In this document: in pieces, positions 22,636 through 34,664 of the stretch | How positions within the stretch are numbered: position 1 is the first letter of the stretch | Layout: the number at the start of each line of letters is the position of its first letter | Assembly (NCBI GenBank): GCA_016271365.2 | Contig: CM057453.1 | Span: 1,078,693,001-1,078,757,000 of the forward strand | Direction: 5' to 3' | DNA from: Neoceratodus forsteri | Lineage: Eukaryota; Chordata; Ceratodontiformes; Ceratodontidae | Length of the DNA stretch: 64,000 nucleotides | Notes under the pieces: generated by a model | The model's input: the letters and a program-made list of their open reading frames with translations, nothing else | What the model was told of the DNA's origin: nothing | Database searches by the model: none | Translations under genes and position numbers: made by a program

Positions 22636-24384
22636 CTGAACTTTAGTGCCCAAATGTTCTCAGTCTAATAATTTATCCTGTCTTGAGATTTGTGTAGAAG
22701 GAAAAAAAGTAAGAAGGGCTCCCTGAATTAATATGTTGCTTTTGCTCTGGGCAAGTCTCCTACCACTGTACTTGTCCTGATGAACTGCAGTGACCTGACA
22801 TTCTGGATATTTTCTCATGAAATTGTAATGCCTATTTGGGGCACAGATCTGGATGATGAGCTTGGAGTATTGCTGTGTGTCAAGCCAGCAAAGATAAGTA
22901 TTTATTTCTTATGTTGTGCTTTTTGGCTGTGGACAGGGTGGGGGGTTGGGGTGGAAACAGTATATTTTTAACCATATTTTGTTCCTGTTCCTTTCAGGTG
23001 TTTATCAGTAGGATGATGAAATCCTGATCCTGCTTGAGTCTGGCCCTATCTGGTTATTTAATTTTGCAGTGTTTCCTACTAGGGAAGGTAAGTATTCTTT
23101 TTTTCCATTTTTCCTTTTAAAATTCCTATATGTTATTCATATATAACTCTAGTTTCTGCTCCTATTTCTCTAATTTCGGGTATTTGTCAGCTTTGTTACA
23201 GTGCAGAATTGTGTAACAGCATCAGGTTTGATGACTGGTAGTCACACTGGATACCGAGGACGTGCTGACTTTATGAAGATCTAAGACCTCATACAGTGGG
23301 AGAAAAGCTGAAGGAAGAAGAGGTCCAAGCATGAGTCTGCAGTGCTGACCAGCTCAGTGATCTGATGGACAGGATGGTGATTGCTTGCTTGCTTGTTAGA
23401 GGATGAGGCATTCATTATGACAAAATAGAAAGGCACTCATGATCAGCACTCATGAAGGTGGGTGTGTTCAAGTCAGAAAGGTGGACATATTTACAGTAAG
23501 AAGAGACTATAATTACTTGGACATTATTCAGACTTTGCATAGTGTCTTGTGCTTTTGATAGGTGTGCCCACTTTTGCTACGAAATTGAGCTAAAGTTAAA
23601 AGTTACAACCTTATTACTACAAGGGTTTAACTGTTCCTGGGGATTTCATACTTTGAATATGTTTAATTGTATGTTCCTACTAGTGCCATTTCCAAGCAAC
23701 CTTTTATTTTTTCAGAGGTTATATGGAACCTTGGACATAGCTATGGCACCATGCACTTTTATAAGGCCAGATTAATGGGCTCTTGACGGGCTTTTATATT
23801 ATAGATGTTAGCCATGCACCTATGGGCTACAGTTTCATGGCAACTATTATTTACTTCTTGATAGTTTTGCAGTTTACCCCCATACTGAAAAATATCCAGG
23901 GAATACAGTTATCCTGCATTATTGCACTGTTTTTGTACATGTGGATATCAACCTGCATTCTCTGGATGAAGAAAAATGCTTTTTTTTTGTCATTATTAAA
24001 ATGAGTAAAATTAAAGCATAAAAAGATAGAATGGAAAGAGACCTGTGAATACAATATAGAACTTATTTAGACTCTGGAATACTCTCTATTGTGTTGAACC
24101 CATAAATGGAAACCCAAAATAAATAACTTTGGAAAGGATACTTACCATCATATTGTATGGCCATGCCTTAAAATTGCACAAATGTGCCCAAGATAGAGAA
24201 GGTGAAGGAGAAAAATTCTTGCCTGCTCGATGAGACGATAGCAGAGTAGGAGACCTCTGGAGGGGAGAGAAAATTATTTAGATTCTACTCAATTAGCCAC
24301 TGTGGGGGACAACATGGATGGTATATCTGTTGCCCCCTGCCAGTCTTACTATATCTGACACTAAATTATTCAGCCTGACTTGAT

Positions 24385-24796
24385 TACTTGCAAGATCTCC
24401 TTCACCTTTACTGCCCCCATCCTCTCTGATCCACTGATGAGGGCTTGCTTGAAATTCCCAGGGTCTGTTTAAAGACATCGGGGCCCGATCTTTTATTTTT
24501 GTGGCCCCAGCCCTGTGGAATTCTCTACCTCATCAGGTGCGAGATTGCCTGACCATCCAGAGTTTTAAAACTGCACTAAAAGCACACTTATTTAGCCTAG
24601 CATATTCAGATTCTTTATAGATTGGCTCAGGAAATGTTTAGGGAGGTGCAGTTTTAATCAATTTTAACGATTTATAGCTGTTTGTTATGATTATTTGTAT
24701 TGTTATGTGTGTTTTAAATGTTTTAATGTATATACAAGCGCTTTGGTTTAAGAAAGGCACTTTTTATAGATAAAATTTGATTTGATTTGGTTCAGT
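24385..24796 (+). mobile_element. L2-type LINE 3' end inserted in hAT copy 2
   Basis: It encodes the last residues of an L2 ORF (ILSDPLMRACLKFPGSV, then ALWNSLPHQVRDCLTIQSFK and TALKAHLFSLAYS in shifting frames) and a 3' UTR ending AAAATTTGATTTGATTTGG. It matches the complement of 57422-57720, where the same family lies on the minus strand with the tail CAAATCAAATCAAATC. Copy 1 of the hAT lacks it, so this is a real insertion. It is 5'-truncated and dead. Confidence 0.8.
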
Positions 24797-26732
24797 GTAC
24801 CCATGTACCTGTGAAAGGAAAACTCAAAATAAAACATTAAAGAAAGAAAAAAATAATGCAATGATACTTACCAACAAATTAGTTAGTGTCATGCTGAGTA
24901 CTGGCACAATGGTGTCACAGAGAGGGGTGGTGGAGTAAGAGGCACTTTAAATTTGTGCATTGCGTACTATCTGTCTTTGCAACTTGCTTGCCAGTCATCC
25001 CTGTGAATAGTCAAACCTGCAGTGAGAGTGAAACAAAAGGAAAGAAAGAAAAACATTTTAATGTCCTGTAAGCAAGCTGGAAACCCCTCCTAAGCTAGAA
25101 TGGACTCAACACCAACAGTGAGGATAAGGAGTGTAAACAATAATGCATCACAGCTGACAAAGTTGGGCCTTGCTGGACCTCAGGTCTTCCTGCCTTAATG
25201 TGCTGGCTGGCTGGAGGCTCAGCTCAAGGGTTGCCAGACTGGCTGGAGACTGGTCTGGAAATGACATTTATGCTGGCTTAGCAGTCTGTGTTTCTCAGTC
25301 TGGATGCATGTGATGGAGGTGAAGATGGCCCATTTGTTCATGGATGTGGAGGACACAAGCAAGCCATAGGAGGAGAAGGCGGTGTCTTGTTTGTTGTAAG
25401 ATGCATGGTCTGCATGGCTGTTAAATGCATTTACACTGACTTAACGGTCCATATTTATCAGTATAGATTAGTGCAATGGAGACAGTGTTGGCCCATACTG
25501 TTGGTGGATATGGAGGACACACAGAGGCCAGAGGAGGATGAGGAGGTGGTGTCTTGATTGCTGAAGGATGCATGGTCTTCGTGGATGACAATGGCATTCA
25601 TGCTGGCTTATGAGTCTGGGTTTTTCAATCTATATGCATACAGTGGAGGTGGCAGTGGCCAGTGTTGTTGTTGGCAATCTTGGCATTTAATGATGTAGTG
25701 TTTATTTTCTAGCCTGTCTGTAGGAATGACATAAGTGAGGGTGGAGACAGGTAATAGGGTGGATTAATGGAACAGAATCACAACTTGATGAAAAATATGA
25801 TGACAGGAAACCAAAACTGAATCATAAAGAAAAGTATTCAACCAATGATGTGGACAGGATGAACAGAACACATTTCTTTTTATGTTTCAATCATCATCCT
25901 CATCAAGGAAGCAGCCCTCATATCCTTCCAGACTGGAGTTGTCCCCACATGGGAAGTCTTTCTCCATATGTGCTTCATTTACCTTGGTAGAAGGCAATTT
26001 GCCAGTGCTAACATCAGGCTCTTTGTCTTCACCACCAAAGCCTTCCTATGGTAGAAACAAAGATGTGATTGCATTGCATGGAATGTGTCCTGCATTCATT
26101 GCAATGAATATTTGCATGCCAACATTTATAGGGGACTTATTGGTACACATAACCTGTACAATGGCCCCTGCCAAACTGAATGTCCTCTCCACATTGACAC
26201 TCAAGTGTGGACAGCTCAGGTATTTGACTGCTATGGATGTCAGTGGTGGAAAATCAATGACCTTACTACTCCAGTACAGCAAGGGTTCTTCTACGATGGT
26301 AAGGTGCCTGATGTCTGCCAAATATGCATCCACCATGCATTGCACTGTCCACAACCTGCTGCCTCGTCAGCCTCCTTTTCCTCCACGTTTTCAATTTCCA
26401 CTTGGCACAAAGCATCTCAAAGTGGATTTGGATTTGTGGTTATTTTTTTCTTTTACCTTGCATGTTTTACCATACTGTTTACCACATGAGGTGGCAACAA
26501 CACCCAGTCTCTGTTCACATTCATGTTGTGCTTTACATAACTGTGGCTTTAACATCTGTGCCCTATGGATCCATCTTCATAGCTGATCTGTTACATTTTA
26601 GACCTGATCTTGCTAACCATAAACAACTGAGTACAAGCCCAGTTTATATCATGGGTCCAGCATGGCAGCAATCACAAAATCTGCAGACTGCAGAATGTAT
26701 GAAATATGGCTACTGCAGTCTAAGACATGGGT

Positions 26733-27057
26733 CCTGCTTCTCAAAGGTTGATGCAGGGCTTGCAAAAGCCCTGGGTCAATCCTTGCAGCAGCACTGCTCA
26801 CATTGCCACTCCTTGCACCTGATTCTCAAAGGTCACGTGCATTTGCAGCACCTTATCCTTTTTAAGTTGGCTTGCACCAAATACTTGGCACAAACCATGT
26901 AAAAATGTATGTGATGAAGCTGATCTAACTCACGCTATGTGGTGCACGGGATCGAAAATCCCTATTGCCAGCCAGGGACTGCTGTAAACTCCATGCACCA
27001 TGTGTTTAGCACACCCAGGGCTTGCAGTGGTCTAATCCATCTGAGAACTGGACCCAC
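26733..27057. other. ~325-bp insert in copy 2 relative to copy 1
   Basis: Copy 1 reads directly from a match at 26732 to a match at 27058 (GAGCA.GTGTTCCA). The extra block contains CAGGGCTTGCAAAAGCCCTGG (palindromic) and TTCTCAAAGG repeated near 26737 and 26822. It could be a short unknown element in copy 2 or a deletion in copy 1. Confidence 0.5.
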
Positions 27058-28182
27058 AGAGCATGTGTTCCAGAAAGGCACATTTTCCCATGTCACTGCC
27101 TACCCCAGCTGTACACTCAACATCAACTGCCTCAACACATAGACATGGGATGACCAGACTGATACGGGCAGTGTTCCAAGTCACTGCTGGTGTTGCATGT
27201 TTGAATGGCCTTAGAATCATGATCAGGCCATCCATTAGTCAGCACTGACCTGTTGTCAGAGACATGGATACTCTAGCACTGTCAAGGCTTGTATGCAGCA
27301 GCAGATATTCAAAAATGGCTTTGTAGTGCTTTTACAAGTGCTTAATCATGTGCAGAGTAGAGTTTCATCTGGTGATGATTTCCAGCTTTATACTGTGCTG
27401 AGGCAGTTTGCTCTGGACCTGCACATTCCTGAGATGGTTATGGGCCTTTCTGAAATGGGTTAAGTGGGCATAGCTGCAACTGGCCATAGTCAAAATGGAC
27501 CTCATAACAGGATATTCTAGAAACTCCTGCGCAAGATTAAAACAGTGTGCCAGGCATGGCACCTTGACCACCCCCCCCCATCACTAAAGCATTTTCCTAC
27601 ATTCAAGCCATTATCATTTGCAATGAAACTTGGTTTCAGTCAGTGGAACTGCAGCCTCTCATAAGTCTCAGTCAGAAGAACTTCTAGTATTTTCTCACCT
27701 GTGTGTGATCTAGCTACACTCTTCATTGCCAGCGGATATGCTGGCAAATACCCTGAGTGTTTCTACCACTGCAGTTGGACTTAATACAATTTTTCCCCTG
27801 ACCAGAGTCAAATACTACCCCAGGTACCTCTGCCCAGTGTGCTCTAATGCACAGATAGGAGCTGCCTTCTGTTTGGCCATTGGTCCACATATTCACACTG
27901 AGACTTATGTATGGCAATGCTGAATGCAGCAGGGCATGGATTACTTTGAGCGACACAGTACCTTAAAGTTCAGAAATGGAATGTGTGGAGAAGTAAGTTC
28001 TAGAGGGAATCTGCCATTTGGGACATTTGCATCATCAACCTTCTAAATCTCATGTTCTCCCTGAAATAGAATGGCAATAGATCAACTGCCAACATTTCAG
28101 CCATTGCTGCAATCAGTTAATGTGCATTAGCATGATTGGGTGGATATTTGGAATGATTCAACGCAAAGACCCCACTTAATGT

Positions 28183-28460
28183 TTAACCAGAGAAACAACA
28201 TAAGAACATGTTGTGGCCTTTTTTTTTAAAGACAACTTTTATTATTAAAAACAGATAAGACACAGGTACAATTTCCCTCCCAAGGTGTGTTATAGACTGC
28301 TCGATTGTTTCGCACCCCTTCGGGTGCTTTTCAAGGGGATGATGCTCAAACATGCTATGCAGCATGGGATGGATATTTCTGGGTCTTAGGCTACCAAACA
28401 ACTCAACTTGGTGCGGTGGCATGGCTGATGGGGTAGTATTTGACTGCTGGGGATTTACAG
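28183..28460 (-). mobile_element. Possible Penelope-like element 3' terminus
   Basis: On the minus strand it reads CCTTGAAAAGCACCCGAAGG, then GGTGCGAAACAATCGAGCAG and ends AATAAAAGTTGTCTTTAAAA. A short stem followed by a GTGCGAAAC box and an AATAAAAG..TTTTTAAA-type end is the pattern I know from vertebrate Penelope-like elements. No reverse transcriptase or GIY-YIG sequence remains, so this is a suggestion only. Confidence 0.4.
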
Positions 28461-29110
28461 GTGTTACTTGAATGAAAGCAGTGATTTGCAGTGTTTTCTG
28501 CACCGGGGTTGTTGAGCGTTGTGCCTCTGAGTGCTATTTCTCAACCCACTACTGCTGCTATGACCTCTACTAGGCAATCTAACATACTTCTCCTCATATT
28601 TGTAGCAGCCCTACTCAGTCAACCCTCCCTCCACCAGGACTCTTTCCCTGCTGCTTCTTTATGCCTTGGCAAATGCAGATGATAAGGAGAGGGACCCCCT
28701 GCACCAGCTTCCTTTTGGTGCTGATTCCAGAATAACAGGTGCCTGGAATTTAGGTGTGCTTGTTAGCCATCAGTGCCTAGGTGGCTGCCCTTTTCTCCCT
28801 GGCTCAGATAGCAAATACTTCATCAGCTGGGTCCAGTATATAAAAATCCCAAAGTAGGGATTTTATACCCCTTGAGTTTTCATTGTGGTGGGAGTGGGAC
28901 AGCGGTGGGGTGGAAATGGTTGTATCACCAAGATCAGGCTCAGTGTCACAACCACCAGGAGTCATGGGGACACAAACAACCTCCTCCTCCATCACCAGGC
29001 CTGAGCCAGAGATGTTGTTACCTCTTGAACTGCTCCTCTTGTCACCAACTCCCCCAGCCCCCACCAGTATGGATGCCTCAGATGTAGCAAGGAAACATTT
29101 GCCACTCTAA

Positions 29111-29677
29111 TGTCACTGCCACTGTAGCCAACTACGCTTTCACAACTACTTCTGGCCCCAGAGCTCATTGATGACAGTGCTGCAAATGTAGTGTTTTTTT
29201 TTAGCTGCAATGCCCTTTTTCCTGACAGAACTTATGCAATTCTTTGTCGCCTCCCCAGCATATCTTCCTTCAGTTGAACATCTCTTTCTAATCATTTTAT
29301 ACAGTTAGATTTATAATTTTGTGAGGAAAAAAATTTAAAGAAACCCTTTAGCAAAACTAAATAGAAACAGCAGGCAACACCTCCCCAAGGGATTAGCAGT
29401 GTGATCTGAACTGAACAGTTTACTGAACTACTAGTAGCTACAGTAAAACCTCCAAACAAGTGTTTTTTTTTATTTATTTTAACATGATGGAGATTAGTAA
29501 GGCACACATGACAGGGTGATTAACAAGTTACTGTAAGTAACACTGCTACTTTAAGAGCTAAAATGAAATAACTACAACTACTATAGAAAGAGATTGACAC
29601 AATACTTCATTTAGTCACACCACACAACACGCCGTGCCACAAAACTAAAATGAGAAATAACAGACCACAGACAAAAC
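29111..29677. other. Unassigned sequence
   Basis: About 570 bp between hAT copy 2 and the giant foldback. It is A+T-rich with no supported feature. Confidence 0.3.
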
Positions 29678-29715
29678 AAGCATTTGTCAATGCTGAATGT
29701 TGATTGCGTTGGTCT

Positions 29716-31148
29716 GTTGAGCTCGTTCAGTGGCCCTGTGTCACTGGCTCAGTGTGTTTGTCCCGGTGTTGCAGGCTGCTCTTTTGTACTGGGCTGCTGC
29801 CTGCGTTGGCACCTTGTTCTGCTGAGGAAGAAATCCGCAGCTGTCCCGACAGAGCTACATTGAGGTGGCTCACTCCCCCTCTCTCCCTCGCTCATTCTGG
29901 TTCTCCTGGCGCTGCAGGCCGCCCTTTTCTACTAGGCTTCTGCGTGTTTTGGTGGCTTTTTCTACCCACAAAGAAATCCACAGCTGTCCCGACAGATCAT
30001 TGAGGTAGCTCACTCCCCTGTCTCACTCACTCAGTCTGGTTCTCCTCGCGCTGCAGGTTGCCCTTTTGTAGTGGGCTCCTGCCTCTGTTGGCGCTTTTTT
30101 CTGCCCACAAAGAAATCTGCAGCAGTCCTGACAAAGCTGCGTTGAGCTCATTCACTCCCCTTCTCTCACCCACTCATTCTGTTCTGCTGGCACTGCATGC
30201 TGCTGTTTTCTACTGGGCTCCTGCCTGCATTGCTGCCTTCTTATGCCCACAAAGAAATTTGCAGCAGCTCTGTTGAGCTCACTCACTCGCTCATTTTGGT
30301 TTTCCTGCCACTGCAGGTTGCCCTTTTGTACTGGGCTGCTGCATGCACTGCTGCCTTTTTCTGCCCACAAACAAATTTGCAGCAGTCCCAGCAGAGTCCC
30401 ATTGAACTCACTGACTCCCCCTCCCTCACTCGCTCATTCTGTCTCCTGGCACTGCAGGATGCCCTTTTGTACTGGGCTTTTGCCTGCATTGGTGGCTTTT
30501 TCTGGCCAGAAAGAAATCTGAAGCAATCCTGACACCGCTCCACTGAGCTCGCTCACTCCCCCTCTGTCACTCTCGCATTCCGTTTCTGCCAGCGCTGCAA
30601 GCTGGCCTTTTGTACTGGGCTCCTGCCTGCGTTGCTGCATTTTCTGCCCACAAAGAAATCTGCAGCAGTCACACTAGAGCTCTGTTTAGCTCACTCACTA
30701 CCGCTCTGTCACTTGCTCGTTCTGTTTCTATTGGCGCCGCAGACTACGCTTTTGTATGGGGCTTCTGGCTGCATTGGCACCTTTGTCTGTCCACAAAGAA
30801 ATCCGCAGCTGTCCCGACAGAGCTCCGTTGCTGTTGCTCAGTCTCCCTCTCTCATTGCTTATTCTGTTTATCCTGGTGTGCAAGCTGCCCTTTTATACGG
30901 TGCTCCTGCCTGTATTGGCACCTTTTTCTGCCCACAAAGAAATCCATAGCAATCCTGACAGCGCTTCCGTGAGTTCGCTCACTCCACCTCCCTCACTCGC
31001 TCTCTCATTCTGTTTCTCCCAGTGCTGCAGGCTGCTTTTTTGTATTGGGTTCTTGTGTTGGGGCCTTTGTCTGTCCACAAACAAATCTGCAGCTGTCCCG
31101 ACAGAGCTCAGTTGAGCTTGGTCACTCACCCCTCTCACTCAGTCGATC
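29716..31148. repeat. 142-bp tandem array, left arm (~10 units)
   Basis: The unit mark GTTGAGCTCGCTCACTCCCC (variants) recurs at about 29716, 29859, 29999, 30142, 30272, 30400, 30541, 30684, 30827, 30969 and 31112. Most spacings are 140-143 bp, with two short units of ~129. Each unit holds CTGGCACTGCAGG, CTTTTGTACTGGGCT and TTTTCTGCCCACAAAGAAAT. The many overlapping reading frames (with repeated FCTGLLPAL-like peptides) are periodic translations of the array. Confidence 0.9.
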
Positions 31149-32440
31149 TTAATCTGTCCCAAACACTGATTTCCCAGAGTGACTGTGCTATTGTCCGGCA
31201 GGAGTGCAAAAACATATTTTAGCCAGGATGTGAAAAATGACAGCTGTAGTGTTCATAAGGAGTTGTGAAAAAATGCCACTGTTGAAAATGTGGCATGACA
31301 GTATTACAAATTTGAGAAGTTACAAGGGTGCGTGGAAACAGTTCAATGCATGCTTGTAACACAGTCCTGTTATAGATCTTCATCACAAAATTTTCAACAT
31401 ATGGATTTTAGGACCTCTGCTCATGAATGGCACCACTGTCATTTTCTTAATCTGTCCTGAACACTGACTTCCCACAGTGACCATGTTATTCTGCGCAGGA
31501 ACTGTGAAAACATATTTCGGTCAGGATGTGGAAAATGACAGCTGTACTGCTTATAAGGAGGTGTGAAAAAATGGCACTGTTGAAAATCTGGTGTGACAAT
31601 ATTACAAATCTGCAAAGTTACAAGGGTGCGTGGAAAGTGCGCAACGCATACTTGTAACACAGTCAATTGATGGGCTATCATCACCAAATTTTCAACATAG
31701 GCATTTTAGGATATCTGCTCATGAACAGTATCATTGTCATTTTCTTAATCTGTCCTGAACAGTGATTTCCCACAGTGACCGCTCTATTCTGCACCGGAAA
31801 TTCGAAAACACATTTCAGCCAGGATGGGAAAAATGACAGCTGCACTGTTCATAAGTAGGTGTGGGAAAATGGCAATGTTGAAAATCTGGAGTGAAAATAT
31901 TATAAATTTGCGAAGCTACAAGCGTGCATGCCAACTGCGCAATGCACGCTCATAACACTGTCATTTTACGGAGTATGGTTACCAAATTTTCAACATAGGC
32001 ATTAGGAACTCTACTCATGAACAGTGTCACTGTCATTTTCTTAATCTGTCCTGAACACTGATTTCCCACAGCAGCCGTGCTACTCTGCGCCAGAAGTGCA
32101 AAAACACATTTTGACCAGGATGTCAACAATGACAGCTGTACTGCTCACAAGGAGGTGTGACAAAATGCCAGTGTTGAAAGTCTGGCATGAAAATATTGTA
32201 AATTCACGAAGTTACGAGCGTACGTAGCAACTGTGCAACGCACGCTCGTAAAACAGTCATTTTTTGGTTTTTTCCACCAAATTTGTAACATAGGCTTTTT
32301 GAGAGCCCACCTCATGAACACTGGCACTGTTGTTTTGTTAATCGGCCCCAAAGGGTGATTCCAGACAGTGACCGCAAAACCACCTTTCGGGCTGATTAAC
32401 GCCATGACAGTTCAAGAATTCATGAGGAGGGGTCCCAAAA
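31149..32440. repeat. ~297-bp tandem array, left arm (~4 units)
   Basis: TTAATCTGTCC or TTAATCGGCCC begins units at about 31149, 31446, 31745, 32039 and 32338. Each unit contains CACTGATTTCCCACAGTGAC, AAAATGACAGCTGT, GGAGGTGTG, GTTGAAAATCTGG and CAACATAGGCATTTTAGGA. It is non-coding and mirrored at 37505-38705. Confidence 0.88.
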
Positions 32441-33468
32441 ACCCCATGTTGAAAGTTTGGTGAAAAAATTCCCCAAAATGCCCGAGATATGCACTAAAGT
32501 TGAAAAAATCCTATTCATTACATTATACAGCTTACCGGCATTTCCTCAGTTCGCGGTCAGCTTTGAAGAGTGCAGATGTGTTCCCGGTCCACCGAAGATC
32601 ATCGCACCAAGCTCCTAAGGTAAGTATGGGGTGAGGGGCGTGTGGAGAGGCAGGGTGTGCAGTGGGTGGGTGCGGGTTGCTGGTGGGAGGCAGGGTGAGT
32701 GCCGAGGGACGGTTTCCTTTTTTTCAGGACAAAAAAATAAAACACATGTCGCGGGAATGTTTTCTTCTTTGCAGGGGCAGCTGGCAAGCTGGGGTGGGCT
32801 CCCAGTGTGCCACCAAGGAGTCTTGCTTGGGGGGGGCACCTGTAGCCAATGGGGGATTGGGCACCCCCATTGGCAAACAACAAAAGGGGCATGTGGCACA
32901 CTGGGGTGGGCTCCCAGAATGCCACCGGAGTCTTGTTTTATTTGGGGGGGCAGCTGTAACCAATGGGGGATTGGGCACCCCCGTCGGCAAACAACAACAG
33001 GGTGGGGAATTCTTTTCTACCGACGGGGATTGGGCACCCTGTCGGCAGACAAAACCGGGGGGGTTACAGTATGCCGATGGGGAGTGGGCTCCCCCATCGC
33101 AAAAATAAACATGAGGGGGTAGATATTGTTTGTGAATATGGTGGCAAGCCACTGCCATGTTCACAAACAATTTCAGAGATCCTACATCCCGCCCTGCCAT
33201 GGCAGGTCGCTCCCTCATTGCAGCGGATAGCTGACGCTGCAATGATGAGGTGGCCCCTGATTGCAGCGGCTTATTTTTTAGAAGGTTGTGGCACGCTGGC
33301 TGAACTAGTGTCAGCAGCAGCGTGCCACAGCATTAGGTGATGGGGGACAAGCATTTGCAGGCTGTGGGGGCATTGGAGACAACAGTGCCACGCCTCCACA
33401 ACCCGCTTGAGGAGAAAGCTGACGCAACATGTTTCTTGCGCATGCGCGCAATCAACATAAAAATTAAC
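32441..33468. repeat. G+C-rich inner segment of the left arm
   Basis: The segment pairs with 36515-37480 on the right. It includes GCATTTCCTCAGTTCGCGGT, a GGTAAGTATGGGG splice-donor-like word at about 32619, an internal ~145-bp duplication (AATGGGGGATTGGGCACCCC around 32848 and 32963), and a small hairpin GATATTGTTTGTGAA ... TTCACAAACAAT (about 33123-33170). The 163- and 172-residue frames on both strands come from this G+C-rich repeat structure and look non-biological. Confidence 0.7.
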
Positions 33469-34140
33469 AAGAAAGACTGAGGAAAACTGAGATCATCTGC
33501 ACAAAGACTAGTGTCACAGAAAAACAAAATGCTCAATGTCCCTAATCTTTGTAGGCTATCTTGCTAGCTGAAACACTTTCCTTCCCCTGTGTATCAGTAC
33601 TTCACTAGACAAAACCACTGCTGTAAACTAAATAAATAAAGAAACAAACAACACTAATCTAGCTGTACAAGACCCTCCTGACTTTCTGTTAATGATTTGG
33701 TTTCAAAATACTCAGAGTTTGTAATGATGTTAAAGATCTGTTTTGTTCAGACAAGCAAGGGCAGAATTGTCTCCAACTCTCTCTCTCTCTCTCTCTCTTC
33801 AGAAGACTGCTCAACACAGCATCTACATGACATATAGATAATTTCAGTACCATGTGAATGTTGGCCCTACTTCACCAATAAAGTTATCAAATTTGCAATT
33901 TATGAAGTTGTTCCCATACTGCAAATTGACAAATTGCAAGATAGAATAACTTAGTGAACTGCAACAAATTCGCAAATTAATTCATGAAGCAAATTTTTCT
34001 AGCTTCTCACACCACTAATTGTAGGCACAATGTAGTTTCAACATCATGAGATTTGATGACAGTTGACATTGTGCCATGATGTAACAAAAACTTTTGTCTT
34101 AGTTATTATCCATTGGATAGCACTTCCTTGGAACAATTTA
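33469..34140. other. Foldback loop, left part
   Basis: It contains a (CT)n microsatellite at 33777-33799 and an AAATTTGC-rich A+T stretch at 33880-34017. That stretch ends TTCTCACACCACTA, which resembles the hAT-type terminus TAGTG.TGTG seen at 6445 but inverted. No gene is present. Confidence 0.4.
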
Positions 34141-34664
34141 GTGTCAATGGTTCAGCTGGTGTGAATATCATCTCTGGTCATCTTTTATCTCTGGTCTATG
34201 AAGACGGGATGGTCATAGGTTCAAGAGCTGCATTAGGCACATGGGTAATACCCAACATTGACACTTCAGTGCTGCAATAGAGAGTTGCTAGAGGGGCCAT
34301 AAGAGTTAAAACAAGGGCTCTTCTGTCCTGCTCTGGTGGCTGCCCAGATTAAAGTTAAAAGACCTTATAGCACTTCTCAGACGTGTAAGGTACTTGTCCC
34401 TGGTGTTCTGACTAATATTCCTACTCTCATTAATGCAAGTTCTAGAACAACATGGCTGTGTGCATAGTATTAGCATGTTTAATAGCTGCTGTACATAAAC
34501 TGCACACAGTTTCTTCACTATCAATATCTACTTCATTGCTTTGAAAAATGCTTTTGGATACAATATGCATAAATGGTGCAATATGAAACCAAATATTATT
34601 CTATTCTATTCTGTTCTGTGCCATGTTGTGTTGTTCTGTTCTACTGTACTCTATTCTATGTAAA
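34141..34664 (+). mobile_element. tRNA-derived SINE with uninterrupted body (SINE c)
   Basis: The head has a pol III A-box-like TGGTTCAGCTGGT (about 34148) and B-box-like GGTTCAAGAGC (about 34217). The body matches, block by block, the two SINEs at 42394-55388 and 47541-54303: ACACTTCAGTGCTGCA, AAAGACCTTATAGCACTT, CTTGTCCCTGGTGTTCTGAC and TAATATTC. It crosses the point where those two carry Tx1-clade LINEs, so it is an empty counterpart. The 3' part (CTTCATTGCTTTGAAAAATG and a (TTCTA)n-like tail at 34598-34664) differs from theirs. Confidence 0.65.

Larger units (their letters stand above)
26046..28870 (-). pseudogene. BED-type hAT transposase, copy 2, broken
   Basis: A cut-and-paste transposase remnant. 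N-terminal region (about 28870-28740): KSLLWDFYILDPADEVFAI resembles the first half of a BED zinc finger, but the second half is disrupted. Core (27956-27723): YISLSVNMWTNGQTEGSSYL and CIRAHWAEV correspond to the catalytic-core block usually read TTDMWTS...Y..(V)TAH(W). Next (27571-27365): VPCLAHCFNLAQEFL corresponds to the conserved C.AH.(L/F)NL segment, followed by LPQHSIKLEIITR (normally LP.D..TRWNS). C-terminus (26354-26046): EEPLLYWSSKVIDFPPLTSI, YLSCPHLSVNVERTFSLAGA and NKSPINVGM, the hATC dimerisation domain. Stops and frameshifts separate all pieces. The long plus-strand frame at 25882-26586 is antisense to the C-terminal domain and not a gene. Confidence 0.78.
22636..29110 (-). mobile_element. 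hAT transposon copy 2 (transposase partly recognisable)
   Basis: The transposase reads from high to low coordinates (BED finger ~28870, catalytic-core pieces 27956-27365, C-terminal domain 26354-26046). A ~3.4 kb non-coding tail shared with copy 1 follows. Foreign inserts identified by comparison with copy 1 are an L2 end (24385-24796) and ~325 bp at 26733-27057. A Penelope-like tail lies at 28183-28460. Terminal inverted repeats were not found, so the outer edges are those of recognisable similarity or domain content. Confidence 0.65.

Noticed and set aside
25882..26902. 234- and 192-residue plus-strand frames
   Set aside because: They are antisense to the hAT C-terminal domain read on the minus strand, which has clear family motifs.
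29716..31148. CRISPR-like regular repeat spacing
   Set aside because: The whole 142-bp unit is repeated with no unique spacers, there are no cas genes, and the sequence is eukaryotic.
32631..33242. Overlapping 148-172 residue frames on both strands, possible small proteins
   Set aside because: They arise in a G+C-rich, internally duplicated foldback core, on both strands at once. The predicted peptides are repetitive and recognise no domain.
33777..33799. (CT)n tract as a regulatory element
   Set aside because: A plain microsatellite with no gene near it.
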